Below, one piece after another: positions 1 to 6,129 of a stretch of DNA of 6,129 bases. Source of the DNA: Candidatus Omnitrophota bacterium (GTDB taxonomy: Bacteria; Omnitrophota; Gorgyraeia; JAFGHF01); assembly GCA_024543015.1 (NCBI GenBank), contig JAMXCY010000068.1, forward strand, positions 1 through 6,129, read 5' to 3'. Position 1 is the first letter of the stretch. Each line of letters starts with the position of its first letter. A program made the translations under genes and the position numbers. The notes below the pieces were generated by a model. That model made no database searches. It saw nothing but the letters and a program-made list of their open reading frames with translations, and was not told the DNA's origin.

Positions 1-259
1 TGTAGGACTGCATCTGGAAGATAGCGCGCCTGTTGATCCGGCACAATTGTATCCAAAATTATTGGTATATGACTTGATTTACAACCCGGCACAAACCCTA
101 TTATTGCAAGAGGCTAAGAGAAAAGGATGCCTTGGCGTGTTTAATGGTCTGGGTATGCTCCTGTATCAGGGCGTACTGGCTTTTAAAATCTGGCTGGATG
201 TAGAGCCGCCGGTTCGCGTAATGGAAGAAGCCTTAAGAGAAATCTTGGTTAACAAATGA
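1..259 (+). CDS. aroE: Shikimate dehydrogenase, C-terminal part (5' end outside window)
   Basis: NADPH-dependent reduction of 3-dehydroshikimate to shikimate, step 4 of the chorismate pathway, cytosolic. Only the last 85 residues are present (first complete codon at 2). The reading frame is open back to the window edge, so the TTG at 47 is an internal Leu, not a start. The fragment opens with VGLHLED, matching what follows the conserved NATS/T motif of the NADP-binding domain. It then shows YDLIYNP-x2-T-x-LL, a Gly, FNGLGMLLYQG and F-x2-W, the classic C-terminal AroE signature; the Gln of LLYQG corresponds to the shikimate-contacting Gln of the family. The Gly usually following FxxWT is Asp here (WLD). 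The TGA stop at 257-259 overlaps the ATG of the prepilin peptidase (ATGA), so the two are probably translationally coupled. Family assignment is firm; kinetics and the N-terminal half cannot be judged. Confidence 0.95.
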   Translation, partial: VGLHLEDSAPVDPAQLYPKLLVYDLIYNPAQTLLLQEAKRKGCLGVFNGLGMLLYQGVLAFKIWLDVEPPVRVMEEALREILVNK

Positions 260-1038
260 TACCAGAGATAGCTATTCAGATATTTCTATTTTGTTTAGGG
301 GCAGTGGTAGGAAGTTTTTTAAATGTCTGCATCTACCGTATGCCGCGCAAAGAGTCGATTATTCGGCCCGGATCACACTGTCCTCATTGTCAGGTGAAGA
401 TACCATGGTATGACAACATTCCTTTTTTCAGTTATATTTTCCTGAAAAAGCGTTGCCGGCACTGCGGTGAGAAAATCGCTTTCCGCTATTTTGTGGTAGA
501 GTTAGTTACGGCAAGCACTTTTTTGCTGTTGCATTATTATTTTGGTTTATCTGCACTTTTCTGGATTTATCTGGCGTTTTGCTCGAGTCTAATTGTAGTC
601 AGTTTTATTGATATAGATATCCGTGAGATACCAGATGAAATAGATTTATCCGGCATAGTAATAGGTTTAGCTTTAAGTCTTATTTTTCCTCAATTGCAGC
701 AGACGCTTTTCCATAAATTGGCATTGTGGCGTTCTTTCTTAGGAATCTTAGCCGGCGGCGCAAGTATTTACCTGACCGGTCTGATCGGCGATGCCATTTT
801 TAAAAAAGAGAGTATGGGTGGAGGCGATGTAAAGCTGATGGCTATGGTTGGGGCCTTTATCGGTTGGAAGTTGGCTATTTTAACATTTTTTATTGCTCCG
901 TTTTTCGGGGCAGCAGTAGGCATAGTTTTAAAGATAAGAAAAGGCCAGAGCCTAATTCCTTATGGGCCGTTTTTATCTTTGGCCGCTTTGATTTCGATTA
1001 TCTGGGGCCATAGAATAATTGATGTAATAATATACTAA
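256..1038 (+). CDS. pilD: Type IV prepilin peptidase / N-methyltransferase (A24 family)
   Basis: Bifunctional inner-membrane enzyme that cleaves the leader of type IV prepilins or type II secretion pseudopilins and methylates the new N-terminus. The 260 residues show the N-terminal DiS_P_DiS part (about 12-90): GSFLNVCIYRMP, then two CxxC pairs at C42/C45 and C67/C70, which bind zinc in this family, with the characteristic IPFFSY between them. The A24 peptidase part follows, with catalytic Asp candidates D119 (FIDIDIREIPD) and D191 in MGGGDVKLM, the GxGD motif. Hydrophobic stretches at about 5-25, 80-118, 131-150, 160-180, 195-225 and 235-258 fit a polytopic membrane protein. Length is normal, so the enzyme looks complete and active. 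Its start overlaps the aroE stop by 4 bases; there is no strong Shine-Dalgarno, consistent with coupling. Substrate pilins are not in the window, so pilus versus type II secretion is undecided; the symbol pilD is by family. Confidence 0.95.
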   Translation: MIPEIAIQIFLFCLGAVVGSFLNVCIYRMPRKESIIRPGSHCPHCQVKIPWYDNIPFFSYIFLKKRCRHCGEKIAFRYFVVELVTASTFLLLHYYFGLSALFWIYLAFCSSLIVVSFIDIDIREIPDEIDLSGIVIGLALSLIFPQLQQTLFHKLALWRSFLGILAGGASIYLTGLIGDAIFKKESMGGGDVKLMAMVGAFIGWKLAILTFFIAPFFGAAVGIVLKIRKGQSLIPYGPFLSLAALISIIWGHRIIDVIIY

Positions 1039-1052
1039 GAAGAATTGACCAA

Positions 1053-1059
1053 GGGGGAG
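1053..1059 (+). promoter_or_regulatory. Shine-Dalgarno site of aroC
   Basis: GGGGGAG lies 6 bases before the ATG at 1066. It is the best ribosome binding site in the window and sits in its largest gap (1039-1065). It decides the aroC start: a TTG at 1045 in the same frame would place this site inside the gene and add seven residues not typical of the family. Confidence 0.8.
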
Positions 1060-1065
1060 AGTAAA

Positions 1066-2190
1066 ATGTTGAGATTTTTGACGGCAGGGGAATCGCACGG
1101 TGAGTGTCTGGTGGGTATCCTGGAAGGATTGCCTGCGGGCTTAAGGTTAGATAAGCAACAAATCGACCAGGGGCTGGCCCGTCGGCAAAAAGGATACGGC
1201 CGCGGCGGCAGGATGAAAATTGAAAAGGATAAGGTTGAGATCCTTTGCGGCTTAAGAAAGGGTAAAACCATCGGCGCTCCTTTAGCTCTTTTAATCAAAA
1301 ATAAGGATTTTAAGATTAATAGCTTAGCCTCTGTTGTCTCTCCCAGGCCTGGACATGCAGACCTAGCCGGTGCCTTAAAATATAATACTAAAGACATTAG
1401 AGATATATTAGAGAGAGCCAGTGCCCGGGAGACGGCTATGCGTGTGGCTATTGGTGCAGTCTGCAGGGTTTTATTAGGAGAATTTAAAATCGACATCGTT
1501 GGCCACGTTACCAGTATTGGCAATACTTGTATTCAAGTGGAGAAAATTTCGTTTAACCAGATTCGCCACAAAGCGGCTCAATCGCGACTTTCCTGCATAG
1601 ACAAACGTGCTGAAAGAAAGATGATTGCCGAAATAAACCTGGCCAGAGGCGAAGGAGATTCTTTAGGCGGCACCTTTGAGATAATCGCTATCAATCTTCC
1701 CGTGGGTTTGGGAAGTTTTGTTCATTGGCAAAGACGTCTGGACGCAAGACTGGCCGCAAGCCTGATGTCCATTCCGGCGATTAAAGGAGTGGAGATAGGC
1801 GCGGGTTTTCTCGGCGCCTCTCTTAGAGGCTCGCAGGTTCAGGACCCGATATTTTACACCAAGCGCGACGGATTCTTTAGAAAGACTAACCGCAACGGTG
1901 GATTAGAAGGCGGGGTGACTAACGGCGAACCGCTAGTTTTGCGCTGCGCCATGAAACCCATTGCTACTTTAGGCAAGCCCCTTTCCAGCGTGAATATTAA
2001 AACCAAGAAAGCGACAAAGGCAGCTGTGGAAAGGGCTGATGTCTGTGCGGTACCGGCAGCAAGTGTTGTTGGCGAGGCCTGCGTGTCTTTCTGTCTTGCT
2101 CAGGCTGCTCTGGAGAAATTTGGCGGCGATTCCCTTAGCGAGCTAAAGAGAAATTACCAGGGATATCTTAAACAAATAAAAAAGTTTTAA
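1066..2190 (+). CDS. aroC: Chorismate synthase
   Basis: Converts 5-enolpyruvylshikimate-3-phosphate to chorismate, the last common step before the aromatic amino acids; needs reduced FMN. The start ATG gives MLRFLTAGESHG, the usual N-terminus, making 374 residues, a normal bacterial length. All three family signatures are visible: GESHG at 8-12 with the active-site His 11; RASARETAMRVAIGAV at about 117-132; and DVCAVPAASVVGEA near 325-338. Also present are the Arg-rich RRQKGYGRGGRM (about 39-50), RPGHAD with the second conserved His at 97, SIPAIKGVEIG (about 235-245) and GGLEGGVTNGEP (about 278-289), all FMN- or substrate-site segments in known structures. No key residue is missing. It follows the prepilin peptidase by 27 bases and aroK begins one base after its TAA, so AroC and AroK are probably made together. 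Confidence 0.98.
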   Translation: MLRFLTAGESHGECLVGILEGLPAGLRLDKQQIDQGLARRQKGYGRGGRMKIEKDKVEILCGLRKGKTIGAPLALLIKNKDFKINSLASVVSPRPGHADLAGALKYNTKDIRDILERASARETAMRVAIGAVCRVLLGEFKIDIVGHVTSIGNTCIQVEKISFNQIRHKAAQSRLSCIDKRAERKMIAEINLARGEGDSLGGTFEIIAINLPVGLGSFVHWQRRLDARLAASLMSIPAIKGVEIGAGFLGASLRGSQVQDPIFYTKRDGFFRKTNRNGGLEGGVTNGEPLVLRCAMKPIATLGKPLSSVNIKTKKATKAAVERADVCAVPAASVVGEACVSFCLAQAALEKFGGDSLSELKRNYQGYLKQIKKF

Positions 2191-2191
2191 G

Positions 2192-2716
2192 ATGAATGTA
2201 GTACTCGTAGGATTTATGGGAACAGGAAAGACCACAGTAGGTAAGCTTCTAGCTCAAAAGTTAAAGATGAAATATATCTCTACTGATGAAGTAATTGAAG
2301 ATAAAGAGCGGCGTTCAATAAACGACATCTTTAAAAAGAATGGCGAACAATATTTTCGCAAGGCAGAGAAGGAGGTAGTCAAAAAAGTCTCCCAACTGAA
2401 TAAGTTTGTCATCGATGCCGGTGGAGGAGCGGTTTTAGATGAAGAAAATGTGCAAAATTTAAAGCAGAATGGGAAAATCATTTGCCTTAGCGCCAGTCCC
2501 GAGGTCATTTTAGAAAGAACAAAAAGATACCGCCATCGCCCTCTTTTAAATGTAGAAAATCCAAAGGCCAAGATTGAACAATTATTAGAAGCAAGGGCGC
2601 CATTTTATGCCCGGGCTGATTGTACTTTTGACACAACCAATTTAAGTATTGAGCAGGTTGTAGAAGAGATTAAGAGAATTATCAATGAAGATTCTGAGCA
2701 ACGAGAACAAGTTTAA
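2192..2716 (+). CDS. aroK: Shikimate kinase
   Basis: Phosphorylates shikimate at the 3-hydroxyl using ATP, step 5 of the chorismate pathway, cytosolic. The 174 residues have the Walker A loop GFMGTGKTTVG (7-17, Lys 13, Thr 14). Shikimate-site residues are Asp 32, Arg 56 in GEQYFRKAE, the GGG motif at 77-79 (DAGGGAVL) and Arg 135 (EARAPFYARA). The LID is YRHRPLL (113-119). Length is typical. One oddity: the family usually has Asp-x-Asp after strand 2, the first Asp helping to place magnesium in the Mycobacterium enzyme; here the segment reads YISTDEVIE, with Ser 30 at that first position and only Asp 32 kept. The start follows the aroC stop by one base, and no Shine-Dalgarno is visible upstream (the stretch is A/T rich), suggesting reinitiation after aroC. 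The last 32 bases are shared with dprA in another frame. Confidence 0.96.
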   Translation: MNVVLVGFMGTGKTTVGKLLAQKLKMKYISTDEVIEDKERRSINDIFKKNGEQYFRKAEKEVVKKVSQLNKFVIDAGGGAVLDEENVQNLKQNGKIICLSASPEVILERTKRYRHRPLLNVENPKAKIEQLLEARAPFYARADCTFDTTNLSIEQVVEEIKRIINEDSEQREQV

Positions 2717-3374
2717 GACCTTACGTATTACAGATAAGGATTATCCCGCAAATTTAAAGCATATTTATGATCCTCCGGCAACTGTTTATCTAAAAGGAGA
2801 GCTGATCCTAGAGGATAATATTGCTATAGCTATTGTGGGTTCACGTCGGGCAACTCCATACGGCTTAAAGAACGCTAAGAGTTTAGCCTTTGAGTTAGCT
2901 GCCAGAGGAATTACCGTAGTCAGTGGTCTGGCCCGGGGCATAGATAGCGCCGCCCACCGTGGGGCTTTAGAGGCAAAGGGCAGGACTATCGCTGTCTTAG
3001 GCAGCGGTTTGAATGTAATTTATCCTCACGAAAATGAAAGATTAGCCGAAGAGATTGCCAAAAGCGGCGCGGTGATTTCAGAATTCCAGCAAGATGTTGG
3101 GCCACAACGTTATCATTTTCCCCGCAGAAACCGGATTATTAGCGGACTTTCTTTAGGGGTAGTGGTAGTAGAAGCGGCACAAAAAAGCGGCGCCTTGATT
3201 ACAGCAAACTGCGCGCTGGAACAGGGCAGAGAAGTGTTTGCCCTTCCCGGGAAGATTGATTCCTGGACTTCCCGAGGAACACACGATTTAATCAAGCAAG
3301 GGGCAAAGCTGGTAGAATCAATCGAAGATATTATTGAAGAGTTAGAACCGCTGAATCTACAGAAGAAGGGGTAG
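2685..3374 (+). CDS. dprA: Short DprA/Smf protein, Rossmann core only
   Basis: DprA binds incoming single-stranded DNA during natural transformation and loads RecA; it is also widespread in bacteria not known to be competent. The 229 residues are essentially just the DprA/SMF Rossmann-fold domain. Visible motifs: DKDYPANL (about 17-24), IVGSRRAT (50-57), SGLARGID (80-87) followed by AAH, a FPRRNRIISGLS block (135-146), KSGALITA (157-164), LEQGREVFALPG (168-179) and SRGTHDLIKQGA (186-197). The N-terminal SAM/HhH-like domain and the C-terminal winged helix of longer homologues (roughly 290-380 residues) are both absent. The start is well fixed: an in-frame TAG at 2661-2663 rules out an extension, and no ATG, GTG or TTG comes soon after 2685. 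AAGAGA at 2672-2677 is a plausible Shine-Dalgarno. It overlaps aroK by 32 bases and ends in TAG TAG directly before topA. The family is certain; a role in DNA uptake is inferred. Confidence 0.93.
   Translation: MKILSNENKFKTLRITDKDYPANLKHIYDPPATVYLKGELILEDNIAIAIVGSRRATPYGLKNAKSLAFELAARGITVVSGLARGIDSAAHRGALEAKGRTIAVLGSGLNVIYPHENERLAEEIAKSGAVISEFQQDVGPQRYHFPRRNRIISGLSLGVVVVEAAQKSGALITANCALEQGREVFALPGKIDSWTSRGTHDLIKQGAKLVESIEDIIEELEPLNLQKKG
3366..3371 (+). promoter_or_regulatory. Shine-Dalgarno site of topA
   Basis: AAGGGG, 6 bases before the topA ATG, lies within the last codons of dprA. It supports ATG 3378 as the start and means topA translation does not depend only on coupling. Confidence 0.7.
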
Positions 3375-3377
3375 TAG

Positions 3378-5363
3378 ATGGCAAAGGCGTTGGTGATAGT
3401 TGAGTCTCCGGCAAAAGCCAAGACGATAAATAAATTCTTAGGCTCGGACTATCTGGTAGAGGCCTCAGGTGGGCATATCATGGATTTGCCCAGAAGGAAG
3501 ATGGGTGTGGATGTAGACAACGACTTTTGCTCCGAATATGTGATTATCCCTGCACGTAAAAAGATAGTCAGCCAGCTTAAAAAAGAAGCTAAAGGTAAAG
3601 AGGCCATCTATATTGCTACCGACCCGGATAGAGAAGGCGAGGCTATCTGCTGGCACATCCAGAATAATTTAAATACAAAGGCCAAAATTTATCGGGTCAG
3701 TTTTTATGAAATAACCGAGCAAGCGGTAAAAGAGGCCTTTGCCCATCCCGGCTCTATAGATATGCATAAGGTCCAGGCCCAACAGGCCCGCAGAGTATTA
3801 GACCGGTTGGTGGGATACAATTTAAGTCCTCTGCTTTGGAAAAAAATCAGTCGAGGGCTTTCCGCAGGAAGGGTTCAGTCTGTGGCCGTGCGCTTGATTG
3901 TAGAAAGAGAAAGAGCGATTGGGCATTTTATCCCTCAAGAATATTGGGATCTGCAGGCAGAACTCAAGAAGAAGTTATCCAAGAAGCACTTTGTGGCGAA
4001 ACTGGATAAAATTGATGGTAAAAATCCAGAGATAAAGAATGAGAAAGAAGCCCAGGAAATAAAGGATCAGATCGGCAAAGAGAAGTTTATTGTTAGGGAT
4101 ATTCAGCAGAAACAAAAGAAAAGGAATCCCCATGCGCCCTATACGACCAGTAAACTTCAACAGGATGCTTTTAATCAATTACATTTTCATGCCTCAAGAA
4201 CCATGCGTATTGCTCAACAGCTTTATGAAGGTTTGGAGATTGGCAAAATCGGAAGTGTCGGCCTAATTACTTATATGCGCACGGATTCGGTAAGGGTTTC
4301 AAACCAAGCGCAAGCTGCGGCCAAAGATTACGTGTTGCAACAGTTTGGTAAAGAGTACTTGCCGGCTAAGCCTCCTCAATATAAATCCAGAAAGACAGCT
4401 CAAGGAGCTCATGAGGCTACTCGGCCCACTTTACCGTTAAGAGAGCCGGGAAGTATTCAACAATATTTAAGTCCCGACCAATATAAGCTATACAGTTTAA
4501 TCTGGAATAATTTTTTAGCCAGCCAGATGAAGCCGGCAATCTATGGACTGACTACAGTGATTATAAGCGCGGGTAACTTTTTATTTAAAGCCCTTGGTTC
4601 ATCTTTAAAATTTGACGGTTTTTTAAAAGTTTTAGGACTACCAAAAGAAGACAAAAGACAGCTTTTGCCCGAGTTGAGTAAAGATGAAGAACTTAAGCTG
4701 GTAAAGTTAAATTCGGAACAGCATTTTACTCAACCATTGCCAAGATTCTCCGAGGCCTCTTTGGTAAAAACGCTAGAGGAAAAAGGGATTGGCCGCCCAA
4801 GCACTTATGCCCCGATTATTCAGACTATTGTCCTTCGTGATTATGTACGCCGCAATAGAGGTTATTTCTTTCCCACGGAATTAGGATTTACCGTGAACGA
4901 CCTGTTAACCAAATACTTTCCCAAGATTTTGGACGTTAAGTTTACGGCTACTTTTGAGGAAGAATTGGACGGAGTTGAGGAGGGCAGACTTAACTGGACA
5001 GAGGTGGTAAGATTATTTTATGAGCCTTTTGTTAAAGAACTTGTTATTGCTCAGAAAGAAGTCAAGAAAGAAGTTATCCCGACTAAAGAAACTTGTGAAC
5101 TTTGTGGCCGGCCGATGGTAATAAAGTGGGGCCGGCACGGCCGTTTCTTAAGCTGTTCCGGATTTCCTGACTGTAAACACGCACGTAGTATTACCACTGA
5201 GATCAGGTGTCCGCAACAAGGCTGCCAGGGATGGTTAGTTGAGCGGCGCACCAGAGGCGGGAGGATATTCTACGGCTGCTCAAAATATCCTAAGTGTACA
5301 TACGTGGCTAATAAGCTACCAGAGGTAGAAGAGAAATGGACAGATACATCGGTAAATTCCTGA
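3378..5363 (+). CDS. topA: DNA topoisomerase I (type IA)
   Basis: Relaxes negative supercoils by cutting and passing single strands through a 5'-phosphotyrosine intermediate; magnesium dependent. The 661-residue protein starts with the TOPRIM domain: LVIVESPAKAKTI with Glu 9, and the metal-binding DPDREGEA (82-89; Asp 82, Asp 84, Glu 86). GLSAGRVQSVAVRLIVERE (160-178) follows. The catalytic tyrosine is Tyr 299 in GLITYMRTDS, preceded by APYTTSKLQQ (263-272) and MRIAQQLYEG (276-285). EEKGIGRPSTYAPI (about 477-490) marks domain I/III. The tail carries two four-Cys zinc ribbons: C573, C576, C593, C599 and C611, C616, C634, C640. It is shorter than E. coli TopA (865 residues) because the tail has only these two ribbons, and near the size of the Thermotoga enzyme; nothing catalytic is missing. 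The start has a good Shine-Dalgarno. The 3' end overlaps the recombinase gene by 28 bases. Confidence 0.98.
   Translation: MAKALVIVESPAKAKTINKFLGSDYLVEASGGHIMDLPRRKMGVDVDNDFCSEYVIIPARKKIVSQLKKEAKGKEAIYIATDPDREGEAICWHIQNNLNTKAKIYRVSFYEITEQAVKEAFAHPGSIDMHKVQAQQARRVLDRLVGYNLSPLLWKKISRGLSAGRVQSVAVRLIVERERAIGHFIPQEYWDLQAELKKKLSKKHFVAKLDKIDGKNPEIKNEKEAQEIKDQIGKEKFIVRDIQQKQKKRNPHAPYTTSKLQQDAFNQLHFHASRTMRIAQQLYEGLEIGKIGSVGLITYMRTDSVRVSNQAQAAAKDYVLQQFGKEYLPAKPPQYKSRKTAQGAHEATRPTLPLREPGSIQQYLSPDQYKLYSLIWNNFLASQMKPAIYGLTTVIISAGNFLFKALGSSLKFDGFLKVLGLPKEDKRQLLPELSKDEELKLVKLNSEQHFTQPLPRFSEASLVKTLEEKGIGRPSTYAPIIQTIVLRDYVRRNRGYFFPTELGFTVNDLLTKYFPKILDVKFTATFEEELDGVEEGRLNWTEVVRLFYEPFVKELVIAQKEVKKEVIPTKETCELCGRPMVIKWGRHGRFLSCSGFPDCKHARSITTEIRCPQQGCQGWLVERRTRGGRIFYGCSKYPKCTYVANKLPEVEEKWTDTSVNS
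5321..5326 (+). promoter_or_regulatory. Shine-Dalgarno site of the xer gene
   Basis: AGAGGT, 9 bases before ATG 5336 and inside the end of topA. It supports that start together with the family-like N-terminus it produces. Confidence 0.55.
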
Positions 5364-6129
5364 CTTATTTGGAAATAGAAAGAAATGTCTCCGGGCACAC
5401 CCTGCTTAATTACCGCATAGATTTGAAGCAGATGCGCAATTTCCTGCCCGATAAAGATGTGCAGCGGATAGACCGCCTAGATATCCGTAAATATTTAGCA
5501 CACCTTAAGGGTAAAAACTTACAGAAGCGCAGCGTAGCCAGAAAATTATCCACACTGCGCTCGTTTTTCAAATTTTTGACGCGCGATGGATACGTAAAAT
5601 CAAATCCTTTAGCAGGCATCTCTTCTCCAAAGCTGGAGAAAAGGTTACCCATGTTTTTGGATGTGGATAAAGTAGCCAAGCTTCTGGAGACCCCGGACCC
5701 TAAGCATTTTTTGGGATTAAGAGACCGGGCCATACTGGAAACCCTTTACAGTACTGGAATACGGGTTAGCGAATTGGCCGGATTAAACATTGACCGGGTT
5801 GATTTTATCAGCGGCACGGTTAAGGTATACGGTAAGGGCAAGAAGGAGCGCCTTGTGCCTATAGGAGATAGGGCCTTACGGGCAATACGGGACTATCTCA
5901 GTAAGCAAACAAATCTTAAAAAAGATATCCGAGCTTTATTTCTGGATAGAGATAATAACAGATTAACCGATGAAGGGGTGCGGAAACTAGTCAGTAAATA
6001 TATTCAAAGGGCTTCTTTGAAAGGGAAGATATCGCCGCATACCCTGCGACATTCCTTTGCTACGCATTTATTAGATAAAGGCGCAGATTTAAGAAGTATT
6101 CAGGAGCTGTTGGGACACGCCAGCCTTTC
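5336..6129 (+). CDS. XerC/XerD-type tyrosine recombinase, 3' end outside window
   Basis: Site-specific recombinase of the Xer group, which resolves chromosome dimers at dif near the terminus, normally as a XerC/XerD pair with FtsK. The frame stays open to the edge and gives 264 residues of an expected 290-300. The N-terminal SAM-like core-binding domain (1 to about 95) starts MDRYIGKFLTYLEIERN and contains the KRSVARKLSTLRSFFKFL helix region. The catalytic domain (about 105 on) has Arg 143 in STGIRVSELAGL, Lys 167 in VYGKGKKERLVPI, His 235 and Arg 238 in SPHTLRHSFATHLL, and His 261 in LLGHASL. The nucleophilic Tyr should lie about nine residues further on, beyond the window. The start overlaps topA by 28 bases. 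XerC and XerD cannot be told apart safely here; the topA-xerC order of Firmicutes (codV) favours XerC. No sign of an integron or phage context: it sits in a housekeeping operon. Confidence 0.94.
   Translation, partial: MDRYIGKFLTYLEIERNVSGHTLLNYRIDLKQMRNFLPDKDVQRIDRLDIRKYLAHLKGKNLQKRSVARKLSTLRSFFKFLTRDGYVKSNPLAGISSPKLEKRLPMFLDVDKVAKLLETPDPKHFLGLRDRAILETLYSTGIRVSELAGLNIDRVDFISGTVKVYGKGKKERLVPIGDRALRAIRDYLSKQTNLKKDIRALFLDRDNNRLTDEGVRKLVSKYIQRASLKGKISPHTLRHSFATHLLDKGADLRSIQELLGHASL

Larger units (their letters stand above)
1..6129 (+). other. Probable single operon: aroE-pilD-aroC-aroK-dprA-topA-xer
   Basis: All seven genes point the same way. Junctions are 4-base overlap, 27-base gap, 1-base gap, 32-base overlap, 3-base gap and 28-base overlap. 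No hairpin followed by a T-run and no convincing -35/-10 pair is visible in any junction. This arrangement supports co-transcription and translational coupling; the promoter must be upstream of the window or hidden inside a gene. Co-transcription is inferred from spacing, not shown. Confidence 0.7.

Noticed and set aside
1019..1036. Promoter-like TTGATG and TATACT just before aroC
   Set aside because: The two elements are only 6 bases apart, and no good -35 box lies 16-18 bases before TATACT. Not supported as a promoter.
1045..1065. TTG at 1045 as an earlier aroC start
   Set aside because: It would put the strong GGGGGAG site inside the gene and add seven residues; the ATG at 1066 gives the standard N-terminus.
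1035..1523. Long antisense open frame opposite the 5' half of aroC
   Set aside because: It lies wholly against a gene with clear family motifs, has no recognisable domain and no Shine-Dalgarno; a by-product of aroC codon use. The same holds for antisense frames at 2254-2571, 3113-3421 and 5410-5733.
1816..1830. Inverted repeat GCCTCT-ctt-AGAGGC as a possible terminator
   Set aside because: It lies in the middle of aroC coding sequence, has a 3-base loop and no T-run after it.
3060..3193. 11-base direct repeat AAAAGCGGCGC at 3060-3070 and 3183-3193
   Set aside because: Both copies encode Lys-Ser-Gly-Ala within dprA conserved segments; chance similarity of two coding motifs rather than a repeat element.
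5106..5113. Palindrome GGCCGGCC
   Set aside because: Part of the first TopA zinc-ribbon coding sequence (Gly-Arg-Pro); isolated, with no sign of a regulatory role.
5336..6129. Tyrosine recombinase as evidence for a mobile element or integron
   Set aside because: Sequence is of the housekeeping Xer type, it overlaps topA in an operon, and no att sites, tRNA or cargo genes are visible.

Overview
The window is one densely packed, single-strand (+) stretch of seven protein genes with almost no non-coding DNA. In order they are: the 3' end of aroE (shikimate dehydrogenase), a complete type IV prepilin peptidase gene (pilD-like), aroC (chorismate synthase), aroK (shikimate kinase), a short dprA (DNA-processing protein), topA (DNA topoisomerase I), and the 5' nine-tenths or so of a xerC/xerD-type tyrosine recombinase gene cut off by the window edge. 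I see no RNA gene, mobile element, CRISPR array or convincing terminator.

Layout. Positions 1-259 hold the aroE end, which overlaps the prepilin peptidase start by 4 bases (ATGA). After the peptidase stop (1038) there is a 27-base gap with a strong Shine-Dalgarno, the largest gap in the window, then aroC (1066-2190). One base separates aroC from aroK (2192-2716). dprA (2685-3374) starts 32 bases inside aroK, three bases (a second TAG) separate dprA from topA (3378-5363), and the recombinase starts 28 bases inside topA (5336). This spacing suggests one polycistronic transcript with translational coupling.

Function. Three of the enzymes (AroE, AroK, AroC) are steps 4, 5 and 7 of the shikimate/chorismate pathway. 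The prepilin peptidase matures type IV pilins or pseudopilins. DprA loads RecA on single-stranded DNA during natural transformation, so pilin processing and DprA could both serve DNA uptake, though that is inference. topA and xerC/D handle chromosome topology and dimer resolution. The order dprA-topA-(trmFO)-xerC-hslV-hslU is known from Firmicutes such as Bacillus subtilis; here the same order appears without trmFO.

Organism. It is a bacterium with moderate GC (by eye somewhat under half), using ATG starts and GA-rich Shine-Dalgarno sites. A type IV prepilin peptidase with both the cysteine-containing methylase part and the peptidase part inside an aro cluster, followed by dprA-topA-xer, suggests a deep-branching diderm lineage, for example Omnitrophota-like or a neighbouring candidate phylum. 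This is a low-confidence guess from sequence style, not a placement.

The most notable points are a DprA reduced to its Rossmann core, a shikimate kinase with Ser in place of the usual first Asp of the DxD motif, and the mixed aro/pilus/DNA-processing operon. I do not see a new biological system; this is mainly a housekeeping operon.
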